This document shows, piece after piece, positions 1 to 5,173 of a DNA stretch of 7,192 nucleotides (positions within the stretch are counted from its first letter, which is position 1; each line of letters opens with the position of its first letter). The notes beneath the pieces are model-generated. The model was not told the origin of the DNA and made no database searches. It saw only the letters and a list, made by a program, of their open reading frames with translations. The stretch comes from Streptomyces wedmorensis (GTDB taxonomy: Bacteria; Actinomycetota; Actinomycetes; Streptomycetales; Streptomycetaceae): assembly GCF_000716445.1 (NCBI RefSeq), contig NZ_JNWK01000117.1:1-7192 (forward strand), in the 5' to 3' direction. The position numbers and the translations under genes were made by a program.

Positions 1-155
1 ATCGGCTCCAGACCGCGCAGCTCGGTGTCGGCCCAGCCGGACTTCATGTTCTCGGCCAGCTCGTCGGAGACGCCCGGGTACAGGCCGTTCTTCCGCTGCT
101 TGATCGCCTGCTCTTCGGTCTCTTCCGGGGTCTCCGGCGTGAGCTCCTCGGCCAC
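1..155 (-). CDS. pepP: Aminopeptidase P family protein, N-terminal fragment
   Basis: Xaa-Pro aminopeptidases remove an N-terminal residue that precedes proline, using a two-metal pita-bread-fold catalytic domain in the cytoplasm. Only 51 codons are present; the gene runs off the left edge, so the catalytic domain is not visible. The identification rests on the N-terminal segment: an acidic Glu/Pro/Thr-rich start followed by IKQRKNGLYPGVSDELAENM and a short SGWADTEL stretch, which I recognise as the conserved start of Streptomyces aminopeptidase P. The GTG start at 155 is chosen because an AGAGGAGG ribosome binding site (163-170) sits 7 nt upstream. The gene is transcribed in the same direction as the phosphatase gene upstream of it, but a 114-bp gap containing a hairpin separates them, so it probably has its own promoter. 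The family call is fairly safe from recall, but activity cannot be judged from this fragment. Confidence 0.8.
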   Translation of the reverse strand, partial: MAEELTPETPEETEEQAIKQRKNGLYPGVSDELAENMKSGWADTELRGLEP

Positions 156-193
156 GGGTCTGCCTCCTCTTGGTACGACACTGAACCCCCACC

Positions 194-199
194 ATCGTA
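194..199 (-). promoter_or_regulatory. Candidate -10 element (TACGAT) for the aminopeptidase gene
   Basis: On the minus strand this reads TACGAT, which fits the Streptomyces housekeeping -10 pattern TANNNT. It would place transcription start near base 187 and give a leader of about 32 nt to the GTG at 155. No convincing TTGAC-type -35 lies 17-19 bp upstream, so this is only a candidate. It lies partly inside the 8-bp duplication at 196-211. Confidence 0.3.
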
Positions 200-211
200 C
201 GGTCGTACGGA
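196..211. repeat. 8-bp tandem duplication containing two CGTACG palindromes
   Basis: CGTACGGT is followed directly by CGTACGGA, so the self-complementary hexamer CGTACG occurs twice with an 8-bp period. It lies in the probable promoter region of the aminopeptidase gene. It could be a binding site for a dimeric regulator or a chance duplication. Confidence 0.4.
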
Positions 212-221
212 AGGGGGCCCA

Positions 222-235
222 GGGCCGGAAGGCCC
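222..235 (-). terminator. Short GC hairpin downstream of the phosphatase gene
   Basis: GGGCC and GGCCC flank a 4-nt loop. On the minus strand the transcript would fold as GGGCC-TTCC-GGCCC about 35 nt after the phosphatase stop codon. There is no U tract, as is common for Streptomyces terminators. The stem is short, so confidence is moderate. Confidence 0.45.
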
Positions 236-269
236 ATTACCGGAGAGTTACGTTCCGCTTACACGCATC

Positions 270-1721
270 TCATTCGAAGCGGGCGGCGAGGAGGACCACG
301 TCCTCCCCGTCCACGGCGGGGTCCAGGCCCTCCGGCAGCAGGGTCCGCAGGACGTGGTCGGCGACGGCGCCCGGGTCGCCCCGGTCCGCCTTCGGCACGC
401 TCGAGGCGGCCGCGTGGAGCCGTGCGAAGGCGCGGTCCATGGCGTCGCCGGTACGGCGGAGCAGCCCGTCGGTGTAGAGAAGCACCGTTTCTCCGGGCGC
501 GGGGGACAGCTCCACGCTCGGCGCCTCCCAGCAGGAGAGCATCCCCAGCGGGGCCGAGAGCGAGGTCTCCACGAACTCCGTGCGCCGGTCGCCGACGACG
601 AGCGGCGGGGCGTGGCCGGCCCCGGCGAGGACGATCCGGCGCTGCGCGGGCTCGGCGTACGCGAAGAGCGCGGTCGCCGACCGGGCGGGCTCGGTGAGTC
701 GGAGCAGCAGTTCCAGGTCCGAGAGGACGGCGACCGGGTCCTCGCCCTCCATCACCGCGTACGCCCGCAGGGAGGCGCGCAGCCGGCCCATCGCGGCGAG
801 CGCGCTGGGGCCGGTCCCGGAGACGGAGCCGACCGCGAGGCCGAGGGCGCCGTCGGGCAGCGGCAGCGCGTCGTACCAGTCGCCGCCGCCCAGCGGGCCG
901 GTGCTGTGGCGGGCGGCGAGCTGGACGCCGGGGACGCGGGGGAGGCGGCTGGGGAGCAGCTCCTCGGCGACGGTGGAGACCTGCACGCGGGCGCGCTCGA
1001 CCTGGAGGAGGCGGGCGAGGTGCTCGGTGGCGAAGCGGCAGTAGAGCCCGACGAGGTGGCGTCGGCGTTCGTCGGGTTCGGCGGGCTCGTCGTAGAGCCA
1101 GACGGCCGCGCCGAGGCGGCCGGCGTCCTCGGTGGCGAGGGGGAGGGCGTAGCTGGCGGCGTAGCCGAGGCGGGCGGCGACCTCGCGGTGGCGCGGGTCG
1201 AGGCCCTCCTCGGTGCGGACGTCGCGGATGGCGATCGGATCGGGGACGCGCTCCACGTGCCCGGGCTCGGGGAGGCCGTCCAGGAGACGGCCGTAGCTGG
1301 TGGCGCCGCGCGGGACGGTCTCGATGGTGCCGAGTTCGGCGTGGGCGAGGCCGAGGCCGATGGTGGTGGCGGGGCCGAGGCCGTCGGCCGGTTCGAACAC
1401 GGCCATGCCGCGGCGGGCGCCGACGAGGGCGCTGCCCGCGCCGAGCACCTCGCGGAGGGCCTCGTCGAGGGAGGAGGTCCTGATGAGGCGCTCGGTGAGT
1501 TCGTGGAGGGTGGTGAGGTCGGAGACCCAGGCGGCCAGTCTGTCCTGGATCACCGCTCCGGCCGGGAGGGGCGCGTCGGAGGGCGTCGCCGCCGAGGGGA
1601 CCCCGGAGAGGGGCGGCGTAGTGTGCGGGGGCCCGGGAACCGTGGAGTCGATTCCAGCCACTTTCGGCATGTGCGGGGCACTCATGTCAGTCGGCTTTCC
1701 GACCGGTGCGTTTGACGCCAT
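270..1721 (-). CDS. GAF domain plus SpoIIE/PP2C-like Ser/Thr phosphatase
   Basis: 483-residue protein, probably cytosolic, of the class that dephosphorylates anti-anti-sigma proteins in partner-switching regulation. Residues 1-55 are low-complexity and Pro/Ala/Ser-rich. About residues 60-225 look like a GAF sensor (LTTLHELTERLIRTSSLDEA start, and a YALPL segment later). The SpoIIE-type phosphatase domain occupies about 245-483, with GGGDWYD (D281, D284), a MGRLRASLRAYA helix, AGAGHAPPL, LLYTDGLL (D418) and a terminal EDVVLLAARF (D474). The motif normally read as GDVSGHG is GSVSGTG here: the usual metal-ligand Asp is Ser299, so activity may be altered or lost. The ATG at 1721 is one of three candidates. 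It has GGGGG 11 nt upstream; ATG 1685 has GGAAAG at 9 nt, and ATG 1739 has nothing clear. The frame stays open far upstream to 3146, but that stretch is non-coding GC-rich DNA and the antisense of another gene. No TTA codon was noticed. Confidence 0.88.
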   Translation of the reverse strand: MASNAPVGKPTDMSAPHMPKVAGIDSTVPGPPHTTPPLSGVPSAATPSDAPLPAGAVIQDRLAAWVSDLTTLHELTERLIRTSSLDEALREVLGAGSALVGARRGMAVFEPADGLGPATTIGLGLAHAELGTIETVPRGATSYGRLLDGLPEPGHVERVPDPIAIRDVRTEEGLDPRHREVAARLGYAASYALPLATEDAGRLGAAVWLYDEPAEPDERRRHLVGLYCRFATEHLARLLQVERARVQVSTVAEELLPSRLPRVPGVQLAARHSTGPLGGGDWYDALPLPDGALGLAVGSVSGTGPSALAAMGRLRASLRAYAVMEGEDPVAVLSDLELLLRLTEPARSATALFAYAEPAQRRIVLAGAGHAPPLVVGDRRTEFVETSLSAPLGMLSCWEAPSVELSPAPGETVLLYTDGLLRRTGDAMDRAFARLHAAASSVPKADRGDPGAVADHVLRTLLPEGLDPAVDGEDVVLLAARFE

Positions 1722-1844
1722 AGCATCGCAAACCCCCATGTCATTCTGAGCCGCTCGATGCATCCACATGTACACGCACAAGAGGAACGATGTCCAGCAT
1801 TGTCCCCACGGGACTTGTGGTGTCTGTGAGGTCGTGCGCGAGGG

Positions 1845-1873
1845 TTGAAGTGCGCGGCAAGTTGGCCGAAAAT
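1845..1873 (+). promoter_or_regulatory. Weak housekeeping-type promoter candidate, plus strand
   Basis: TTGAAG (1845-1850) and GAAAAT (1868-1873) are separated by exactly 17 bp, and each matches the vegetative consensus at four of six positions. The element lies at the edge of the AT-richer part of the gap. A start here would leave a leader of almost 400 nt before the ATG at 2265, which counts against it being the main promoter of that gene. Confidence 0.2.
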
Positions 1874-1962
1874 TGTCCCCGGTGTGCACCTTTTGCGGTC
1901 GACTGGCGTCGTTTGAAAGCGCGTCATTCCGAGCGTGCTGGGTACGTAATCGGTGACAGGCA

Positions 1963-1982
1963 GGGGCAGTTGGAGCTGCCCC
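1963..1982. repeat. Perfect 7-bp inverted repeat with 6-nt loop
   Basis: GGGGCAG and CTGCCCC flank TTGGAG. It could be an RNA hairpin in a long leader or an operator in DNA. There is no U tract and no adjacent gene end, so a terminator role is unlikely. Confidence 0.5.
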
Positions 1983-2008
1983 GGAACGTGATGCGGGACC
2001 CCGGCGTC
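1983..2008 (+). promoter_or_regulatory. Possible ECF-sigma-type promoter (GGAAC-N17-CGTC)
   Basis: GGAAC (1983-1987) is followed after 17 bp by CGTC (2005-2008), the general layout of extracytoplasmic-function sigma promoters. It points toward the prim-pol-like gene but lies about 250 bp from its start. Such short motifs can occur by chance in GC-rich DNA, so this is a weak candidate. Confidence 0.2.
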
Positions 2009-2080
2009 TTTCATGCCGCAGGCCGCACCCCCACCCCGAGTGGCGGGGAACGTGTTCCGACCCGCCCCCGGCGACGGTCC

Positions 2081-2130
2081 GGCACCACCTGGCTCCACCT
2101 GGTTCCATCCGGTACCACCTGGTTCCACCT
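2081..2130. repeat. Five tandem 10-bp repeats, consensus GGTNCCACCT
   Basis: Five consecutive decamers are visible: GGCACCACCT, GGCTCCACCT, GGTTCCATCC, GGTACCACCT and GGTTCCACCT. A sixth, GGTCCCGGCC (2131-2140), is degenerate. They can also be read as two 30-bp units. The 10-bp period is close to one DNA helical turn, so equivalent bases would face the same side of the helix. The array lies 135 bp upstream of the prim-pol-like start and 360 bp upstream of the phosphatase start, inside a non-coding gap. Regulator binding is possible but only inferred; slippage-generated repeat DNA is the alternative. Confidence 0.75.
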
Positions 2131-2264
2131 GGTCCCGGCCCGGCCGGCCCCGCTCGGACGCGGGGCGCCACCCCGCCGACCCGGTACGCGCTGATACGCA
2201 CGGTGAAGTGTTCTGCACATGGTGTGATGTGGATTCGGCGTTCAACGGAAAGGAACGAGCGCTC

Positions 2265-2945
2265 ATGCGCGAGATCCTCGGAAGGCGACGCAGGCTCCGG
2301 TTCCGGCGCAAGGCGAAGTCCGCCCGGCTCGACGCGGCGGTCACCTTCGCCGTCGAGTGGGACTGGCCCGTCCTGCCGGGAGCGAGCCTGAGAACGACGA
2401 CCCGTACGGCCGCCGGCGCGGCCTGCGCCTGCCCCGACCCCGACTGCGCGGTCCCCGGGGCCCACCCGTACGACCCCGGGCTGCTCGCGGCCACCACGGA
2501 CGAGCGCATGGTCCGCTGGTGGTGGACCAGGCGCCCGGACGCGCCCGTGGTCCTGGCCACCGGCGGCCGCGCGCCCTGCGCCGTCAGCCTGCCCGCGGTG
2601 GCCGGCGCGCGGGCGCTCGCCGCGCTCGACGCTTCGGGCATGCGGCTCGGCCCGGTGGTGGCGACCCCGACCCGCTGGTCGATCCTCGTCGCCCCGTACG
2701 GCCTCGAACGACTGGGCGAGCTGCTGTACGCGAAGGACAGCGTGCCCAGCTCGCTGCGGTTCCACGGCGAGGGCGGCTACCTGCTGCTGCCGCCCTCCGT
2801 CGCGGGGGCCGGCCAGGTGCGGTGGGAACGGGCTCCGCTCGCGGGCTCGGCCCGCCCGTGGCTGCCCGACGTCGAGGCGGTGGTCGACGCCCTCGTGGAG
2901 GCGAGCACGAGCACCCCGGGCGGCGGGAGCCGGCTGACGTACTGA
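2265..2945 (+). CDS. Small stand-alone prim-pol-domain-related protein (bifunctional DNA primase/polymerase family)
   Basis: 226-residue protein that I recognise as the short Streptomyces member annotated as bifunctional DNA primase/polymerase. Full prim-pol enzymes make primers and extend DNA, usually on plasmids or phages with a fused helicase. Family marks here are an N-terminal basic stretch (residues 7-18), a Cys/His cluster CACPDPDC...GAHP (C54, C56, C61, H67; a possible zinc knuckle), a WWW segment (85-87) with a following VVLATG, and the C-terminal GEGGYLLLPPS motif (168-178). Where catalytic members have a D-x-D after ATG, this protein reads CAVSLPA (105-111). Where they have a Gly-Gly-His stretch it reads TPTRWSILV. 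Both substitutions suggest loss of polymerase activity; I infer a binding or regulatory role. There is no helicase domain. The ATG at 2265 is preceded by GGAAAGGA ending 10 nt upstream and begins the familiar MREILGRRRR terminus. No phage or plasmid genes are nearby. Confidence 0.85.
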   Translation: MREILGRRRRLRFRRKAKSARLDAAVTFAVEWDWPVLPGASLRTTTRTAAGAACACPDPDCAVPGAHPYDPGLLAATTDERMVRWWWTRRPDAPVVLATGGRAPCAVSLPAVAGARALAALDASGMRLGPVVATPTRWSILVAPYGLERLGELLYAKDSVPSSLRFHGEGGYLLLPPSVAGAGQVRWERAPLAGSARPWLPDVEAVVDALVEASTSTPGGGSRLTY

Positions 2946-2958
2946 CGGGGAACCCGTG

Positions 2959-3071
2959 CGGGACGGCCGAGCGCGGCTGCCGGAGGGCGGGTCCGGGGCG
3001 GCCGAGCGTGGCTGTCCGGGGATGGTCCGGGGCGGCCGAACGTGGTTGTCCGGGGCGGCCGAACGTGGCTG
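2959..3071. repeat. Minisatellite: four copies of a 21-bp unit
   Basis: Copies lie at 2959-2979, 2994-3014, 3028-3048 and 3051-3071. Each begins CGGGGCGGCC (CGGGACGGCC in the first) and ends in CGTGGCTG or a one-base variant. Spacing is 35, 34 and 23 bp, and shared TCCGGGG sequence fills the gaps. The array follows the prim-pol-like stop codon directly. A small ACGGG-GAA-CCCGT inverted repeat starts on the last base of that stop (2945-2957). Nothing suggests that the array is translated. It may be an intergenic repeat family, worth comparing between strains. Confidence 0.8.
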
Positions 3072-3093
3072 CCGGGGGGGCTGCGCCGGGGTT

Positions 3094-3126
3094 CGGCCGA
3101 CTGTCGGCCGTTCACCCGAACGGGTG
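3094..3126 (+). terminator. Two adjacent hairpins, probable terminator of the prim-pol-like gene
   Basis: CGGCCGA-CTG-TCGGCCG (3094-3110) is a perfect 7-bp stem. Two bases later CACCCG-AA-CGGGTG (3113-3126) gives a 6-bp stem. They lie about 150 nt past the upstream stop codon and about 120 nt before the next start. There is no U tract, so this is a Streptomyces-style GC hairpin call. Confidence 0.45.
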
Positions 3127-3189
3127 TGTCCTGGACCGACTTGCACAGGAAACGGGCGTGCGGCAGGCCGGGCGCCCGCCGCCCACCGC

Positions 3190-3195
3190 TATGTT
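3190..3195 (+). promoter_or_regulatory. Candidate -10 element (TATGTT) for the exported-protein gene
   Basis: TATGTT fits TANNNT and stands out in GC-rich surroundings. Transcription would start near 3202, giving a leader of about 40 nt to the ATG at 3243. No good -35 hexamer is visible at the expected distance. Confidence 0.25.
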
Positions 3196-3242
3196 CACAC
3201 CACCGTTCAAGATCTCCAGCCGAGCAGGAGCAGGTGGGTTCC

Positions 3243-3818
3243 ATGCGTCCGGTGAACCTCCGCGTGGTCGGGCTCGGGACCGCCGTCACGGTGGCCGTCC
3301 TGCTCCCGCTCGTCGCCATGGCGGGACCGACGGGCGACCCCGTACGACCGTCCGGCTCGGGCGACGCGAAGGCGGGGGACCTGCTGAGGGACCTCGGCCT
3401 GGGACCCCGTACGGCGGCCTCCCCCGCACCGGCCGTTCCCGGCGCGGCCGCGCCGACGGTCCCCGAGCGGGTCACGCGCTGCGGTCCGGAACTCGCCTCC
3501 CCCGAGGGGGTCGAGGCGCAGACCTGTGTCCTGAGCGAGGGCCCGGACGTCTGGGCGCGTACGTACTACCGGAATGCGGCGGGACAGGATCTCGACGCGT
3601 TTCTGACCCTCATGGCGCCCGGCGGACGGACAGTTCAAGTGCGCTGTCCCGTTCCCGCGCAGGACGAGCCCGGAACCTGCGAAACGCCTCGGGAACGTGG
3701 TCGTGGCGCCGCCACCGCCTATACGGCGGTGGCCGAATTCGCGGGCACGGGCGAAGGAGCCGACACTCCGCTGCTGCTGCGCTCCGGCAGCAACACGGCG
3801 GACAGCGAAGGAAGTTGA
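3243..3818 (+). CDS. Exported protein of unknown function with four cysteines
   Basis: 191-residue protein with a clear Sec-type signal peptide: R2 and R7, a hydrophobic core over residues 8-27 (VVGLGTAVTVAVLLPLVAMA), and probable cleavage after A-M-A at residue 27. No Cys follows at the +1 position, so it is not a lipoprotein. Residues 28-75 form a Pro/Ala/Gly-rich linker. The C-terminal part has four cysteines, C80, C95, C135 and C146, that could make two disulfides outside the membrane, with a W104-A-R-T-Y-Y segment between the pairs. I recognise no catalytic motif or named domain. The ATG is supported by AGGTGG (3232-3237) 5 nt upstream, next to AGGAG (3226-3230), and by the position of the signal peptide. 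The gene stands alone, with hairpins on both sides. It may be a Streptomyces-restricted envelope or secreted protein; no function is claimed. Confidence 0.8.
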   Translation: MRPVNLRVVGLGTAVTVAVLLPLVAMAGPTGDPVRPSGSGDAKAGDLLRDLGLGPRTAASPAPAVPGAAAPTVPERVTRCGPELASPEGVEAQTCVLSEGPDVWARTYYRNAAGQDLDAFLTLMAPGGRTVQVRCPVPAQDEPGTCETPRERGRGAATAYTAVAEFAGTGEGADTPLLLRSGSNTADSEGS

Positions 3819-3858
3819 GCGTCCACGCTCCGGGCCAGCCGGGAGCGGACATGGAAAG

Positions 3859-3898
3859 GCCCGATCGCTGGCGACGGGGGATGCACCAGCGACCGGGC
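3859..3898. terminator. Strong 13-bp hairpin between convergent genes, probably bidirectional
   Basis: The left arm GCCCGATCGCTGG (3859-3871) pairs with CCAGCGACCGGGC (3886-3898) across a 14-nt loop. On the plus strand there is one A-C mismatch; on the minus strand that position becomes a G-U pair, so the stem is unbroken. The plus-strand copy lies 40 nt after the exported-protein stop. The minus-strand copy lies about 140 nt after the DUF5926 stop and is followed by CTTTCC. The minus-strand loop contains five consecutive C residues. Confidence 0.75.
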
Positions 3899-4039
3899 TT
3901 CCAGAACGGTAACAAGAGATCTGCTGTTCGCAAATTCGATCTCGGTTATTCGGACAGGGATTTACCCGTCCCCCGACCGTGTTGTGGCGGAAGTCACCGA
4001 CTGGTCGGTCTGTCAGTCACCGATACCACCTGGGGTATC
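3899..4039. other. AT-rich island and inverted repeats between convergent genes
   Basis: Bases 3900-3965 are about 45% GC by hand count, far below the surrounding DNA, and contain no coding frame I believe in. Three further inverted repeats follow: GGAC(A)GGG-ATTTA-CCCGTCC (3952-3971, one bulged A), ACCGAC-TG-GTCGGT (3996-4009) and GATACC-ACCTGG-GGTATC (4022-4039). The last runs into the DUF5926 stop codon (4038-4040). Together with the hairpin at 3859 this gives four potential stems within 181 bp. A small RNA or a composite terminator are the two readings; the sequence alone does not decide between them. Confidence 0.5.
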
Positions 4040-5015
4040 AGCTGAGAGTCACCTGACGGTTCGTGAGGCCGCCGCGCGCCCGGCGCTCCTCCGCCGTGAG
4101 CGGGGCGTCCGAGGCGAGCGCCTGGGCCAGCCGCTCGGCGAACTCGGCCGCCGGCTTCTCGCACTCCTCGGCCGTCATCGACGTCGGCAGGTCCCACACC
4201 GGCACCATCAGGCCGTGGGCCCGGAAGGAGCCGACGAGCCGGGTGTCCGCGCCGAGGGAGGTGCCCTCGCCGGCCTGGAGGCGGGCGAGCGCGTCGAGGA
4301 GCTTCTCCTCCGGGTGCGGCATGACCCAGCGGAGGTGGTTCTTGTCCGGGGTCTCGCACCAGTACGCGGAGTCCACGCCCGTCAGCTTCACGGTCGGGAT
4401 GGCGGCCGCGTTGGCCCGCTCCAGGGAGGCCGCGACCTCCGGGTCGGCACTGTCGGCGGACTGCGGGATCCAGAACTCGAAGCCCGTGTGGACCTCGGGC
4501 GTGAACGCGGCGTCCGTGTCGAGCAGCTCCTGCAGGCGCGGGCCCTCGGCCGGCACGCGGCGGGCGGGGACCGGGGTGCCCGGCTCGACCTCCAGCGCGC
4601 GCTGGAGGGTGTCGGCCAGATCGCGGGCGAGGTCACCGGAGGTGGAGTCGTTCTGCAGGGCGAGCAGGACGGAGCCGTCGTCGCGGCGCAGCGCCGGCCA
4701 CGCCATCGGCAGCACGGTCGCGAGCGTCACGGACGGCACGCCCTCGGGCAGTCCGCCCTTCAGCGTGAGCGGCACGGTGGCGGCGGGCACCAGCTCGCGC
4801 AGCGCGACCCAGTCGCACTCGCCGGGCAGGCCCTCGAAGGGGCGCTGGACGAGCTCGGTCACGGCGTGCGCGGCGGCCCGGCCGTGACACGCCTTGTAGC
4901 GGCGGCCCGAACCGCACGGACACGGCTCGCGGGCACCGACGACCGGGATCTCCCCGCTCGTGACCTGTGCCTGGCCGGTCTTGCCGGCCTTCGTCTGGGG
5001 GCGCTTCTTGGCCAT
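4038..5015 (-). CDS. DUF5926 family protein with N-terminal SEC-C zinc motif
   Basis: 325-residue cytosolic protein that I recognise as the conserved actinobacterial DUF5926 family; its biochemical function is not established to my knowledge. A basic N-terminus (MAKKRPQTKAGK) leads into the SEC-C motif CPCGSGRRYKACHG with C32, C34, C43 and H44, the zinc-binding arrangement known from the C-terminus of SecA and from many unrelated proteins. The rest is one long family-specific region including PFEGLPGECDWVALRELVPA, SVTLATVLPMAWPALRRDDG, AYWCETPDKNHLRWVMPHPE and an LTNRQVTLS terminus, all intact, so length and ends look normal. The ATG at 5015 starts the familiar MAKKRP terminus, with GGAG about 11 nt upstream. 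The frame remains open to 5489, but the upstream part overlaps the HATPase gene in another frame and is not coding. The gene follows the HATPase in the same direction, with hairpins between them. Confidence 0.9.
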   Translation of the reverse strand: MAKKRPQTKAGKTGQAQVTSGEIPVVGAREPCPCGSGRRYKACHGRAAAHAVTELVQRPFEGLPGECDWVALRELVPAATVPLTLKGGLPEGVPSVTLATVLPMAWPALRRDDGSVLLALQNDSTSGDLARDLADTLQRALEVEPGTPVPARRVPAEGPRLQELLDTDAAFTPEVHTGFEFWIPQSADSADPEVAASLERANAAAIPTVKLTGVDSAYWCETPDKNHLRWVMPHPEEKLLDALARLQAGEGTSLGADTRLVGSFRAHGLMVPVWDLPTSMTAEECEKPAAEFAERLAQALASDAPLTAEERRARGGLTNRQVTLS

Positions 5016-5068
5016 GGTGTGGCTTTCTCCCGATCGCGGCGTGCTGTGTGCGTGCTGTATCGGCCGCG

Positions 5069-5074
5069 AGCCTA
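5069..5074 (-). promoter_or_regulatory. Candidate -10 element (TAGGCT) for the DUF5926 gene
   Basis: The minus strand reads TAGGCT, a common form of the Streptomyces -10 hexamer. Transcription would start near 5062, with a leader of about 47 nt. A TTGAC-like -35 is not evident; the expected position lies inside the upstream hairpin. Confidence 0.35.
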
Positions 5075-5082
5075 GCCGCACC

Positions 5083-5145
5083 GGGCCCGACCGCCCCTCA
5101 GGCGGGGCGCGGTCCGGCCCTTCGGGAGTCCGGTCGTGCCCGGAC
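5083..5145 (-). terminator. Two GC-rich hairpins after the HATPase gene
   Basis: On the minus strand the first is GTCCGG-GCACGA-CCGGAC (5128-5145), about 29 nt past the HATPase stop. The second is a longer imperfect stem (5083-5120) whose arms share GGGCC, GACCGC and a CCC/GGG core with one mismatch and one bulge. They probably end the HATPase transcript, so the DUF5926 gene needs its own promoter. Neither has a U tract. Confidence 0.5.
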
Positions 5146-5173
5146 CCGGAACCCGCCCCGGGGCACCGGCGCT

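Larger units (their letters stand above)
1722..2264. other. Divergent intergenic region, 543 bp, no convincing gene
   Basis: This gap separates the minus-strand phosphatase from the plus-strand prim-pol-like gene and must carry both promoters. The stretch from about 1860 to 1960 is clearly less GC-rich than the flanks. It holds two copies of ATTGTCCCC (1799-1807 and 1872-1880; GGGGACAAT on the minus strand, 73 bp apart). It also holds a perfect 7-bp inverted repeat (1963-1982), two copies of GGAACGTG (1983-1990 and 2047-2054, the second part of the near-palindrome GGAAC-GT-GTTCC) and a 10-bp tandem array (2081-2130). A 134-codon plus-strand frame (1790-2194) runs through it, but it has no recognisable domain or good ribosome binding site, so I do not call it a gene. 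Confidence 0.6.

Noticed and set aside
354..1715. 453-residue plus-strand frame opposite the phosphatase
   Set aside because: Gly/Ala/Glu/Arg-rich shadow produced by GC-rich third positions of the real gene on the other strand; no domain or ribosome binding site.
1790..2194. 134-residue plus-strand frame in the divergent gap
   Set aside because: No recognisable domain, no good ribosome binding site, ends in Arg/Pro-rich low complexity, and includes the decamer array. Conservation at protein level would be needed to revive it.
1682..2641. 319-residue minus-strand frame
   Set aside because: Overlaps both the promoter gap and the antisense of the prim-pol-like gene; composition is that of a shadow frame.
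2959..3071. CRISPR array
   Set aside because: Units are short, spacing is irregular with one gap of only 2 bp, the intervening sequence is related rather than unique, and no cas gene is present.
1722..3146. Extension of the phosphatase frame to a 958-residue protein
   Set aside because: The added part is antisense to the prim-pol-like gene and runs through repeats and a promoter region. It has no domain, and better starts with upstream purine tracts exist at 1721 and 1685.
3935..3965. WhiG-type promoter on the minus strand (TAAA then ACCGAGAT)
   Set aside because: The spacer is 14 bp instead of 15-16 and only five of eight -10 bases match.
3859..4010. 6C-type small RNA on the minus strand
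   Set aside because: One stem has a five-C loop, but the family is defined by two stem-loops each with six or more C residues, and no second C-rich loop is visible. Kept only as a general small-RNA possibility.
2357..4045. 562-residue plus-strand frame spanning three regions
   Set aside because: Runs out of frame through the prim-pol-like gene, the minisatellite and the exported-protein gene; Arg/Gly-rich with no motif.
3984..5075. 363-residue plus-strand frame opposite DUF5926
   Set aside because: Shadow of the well-supported DUF5926 gene on the minus strand.
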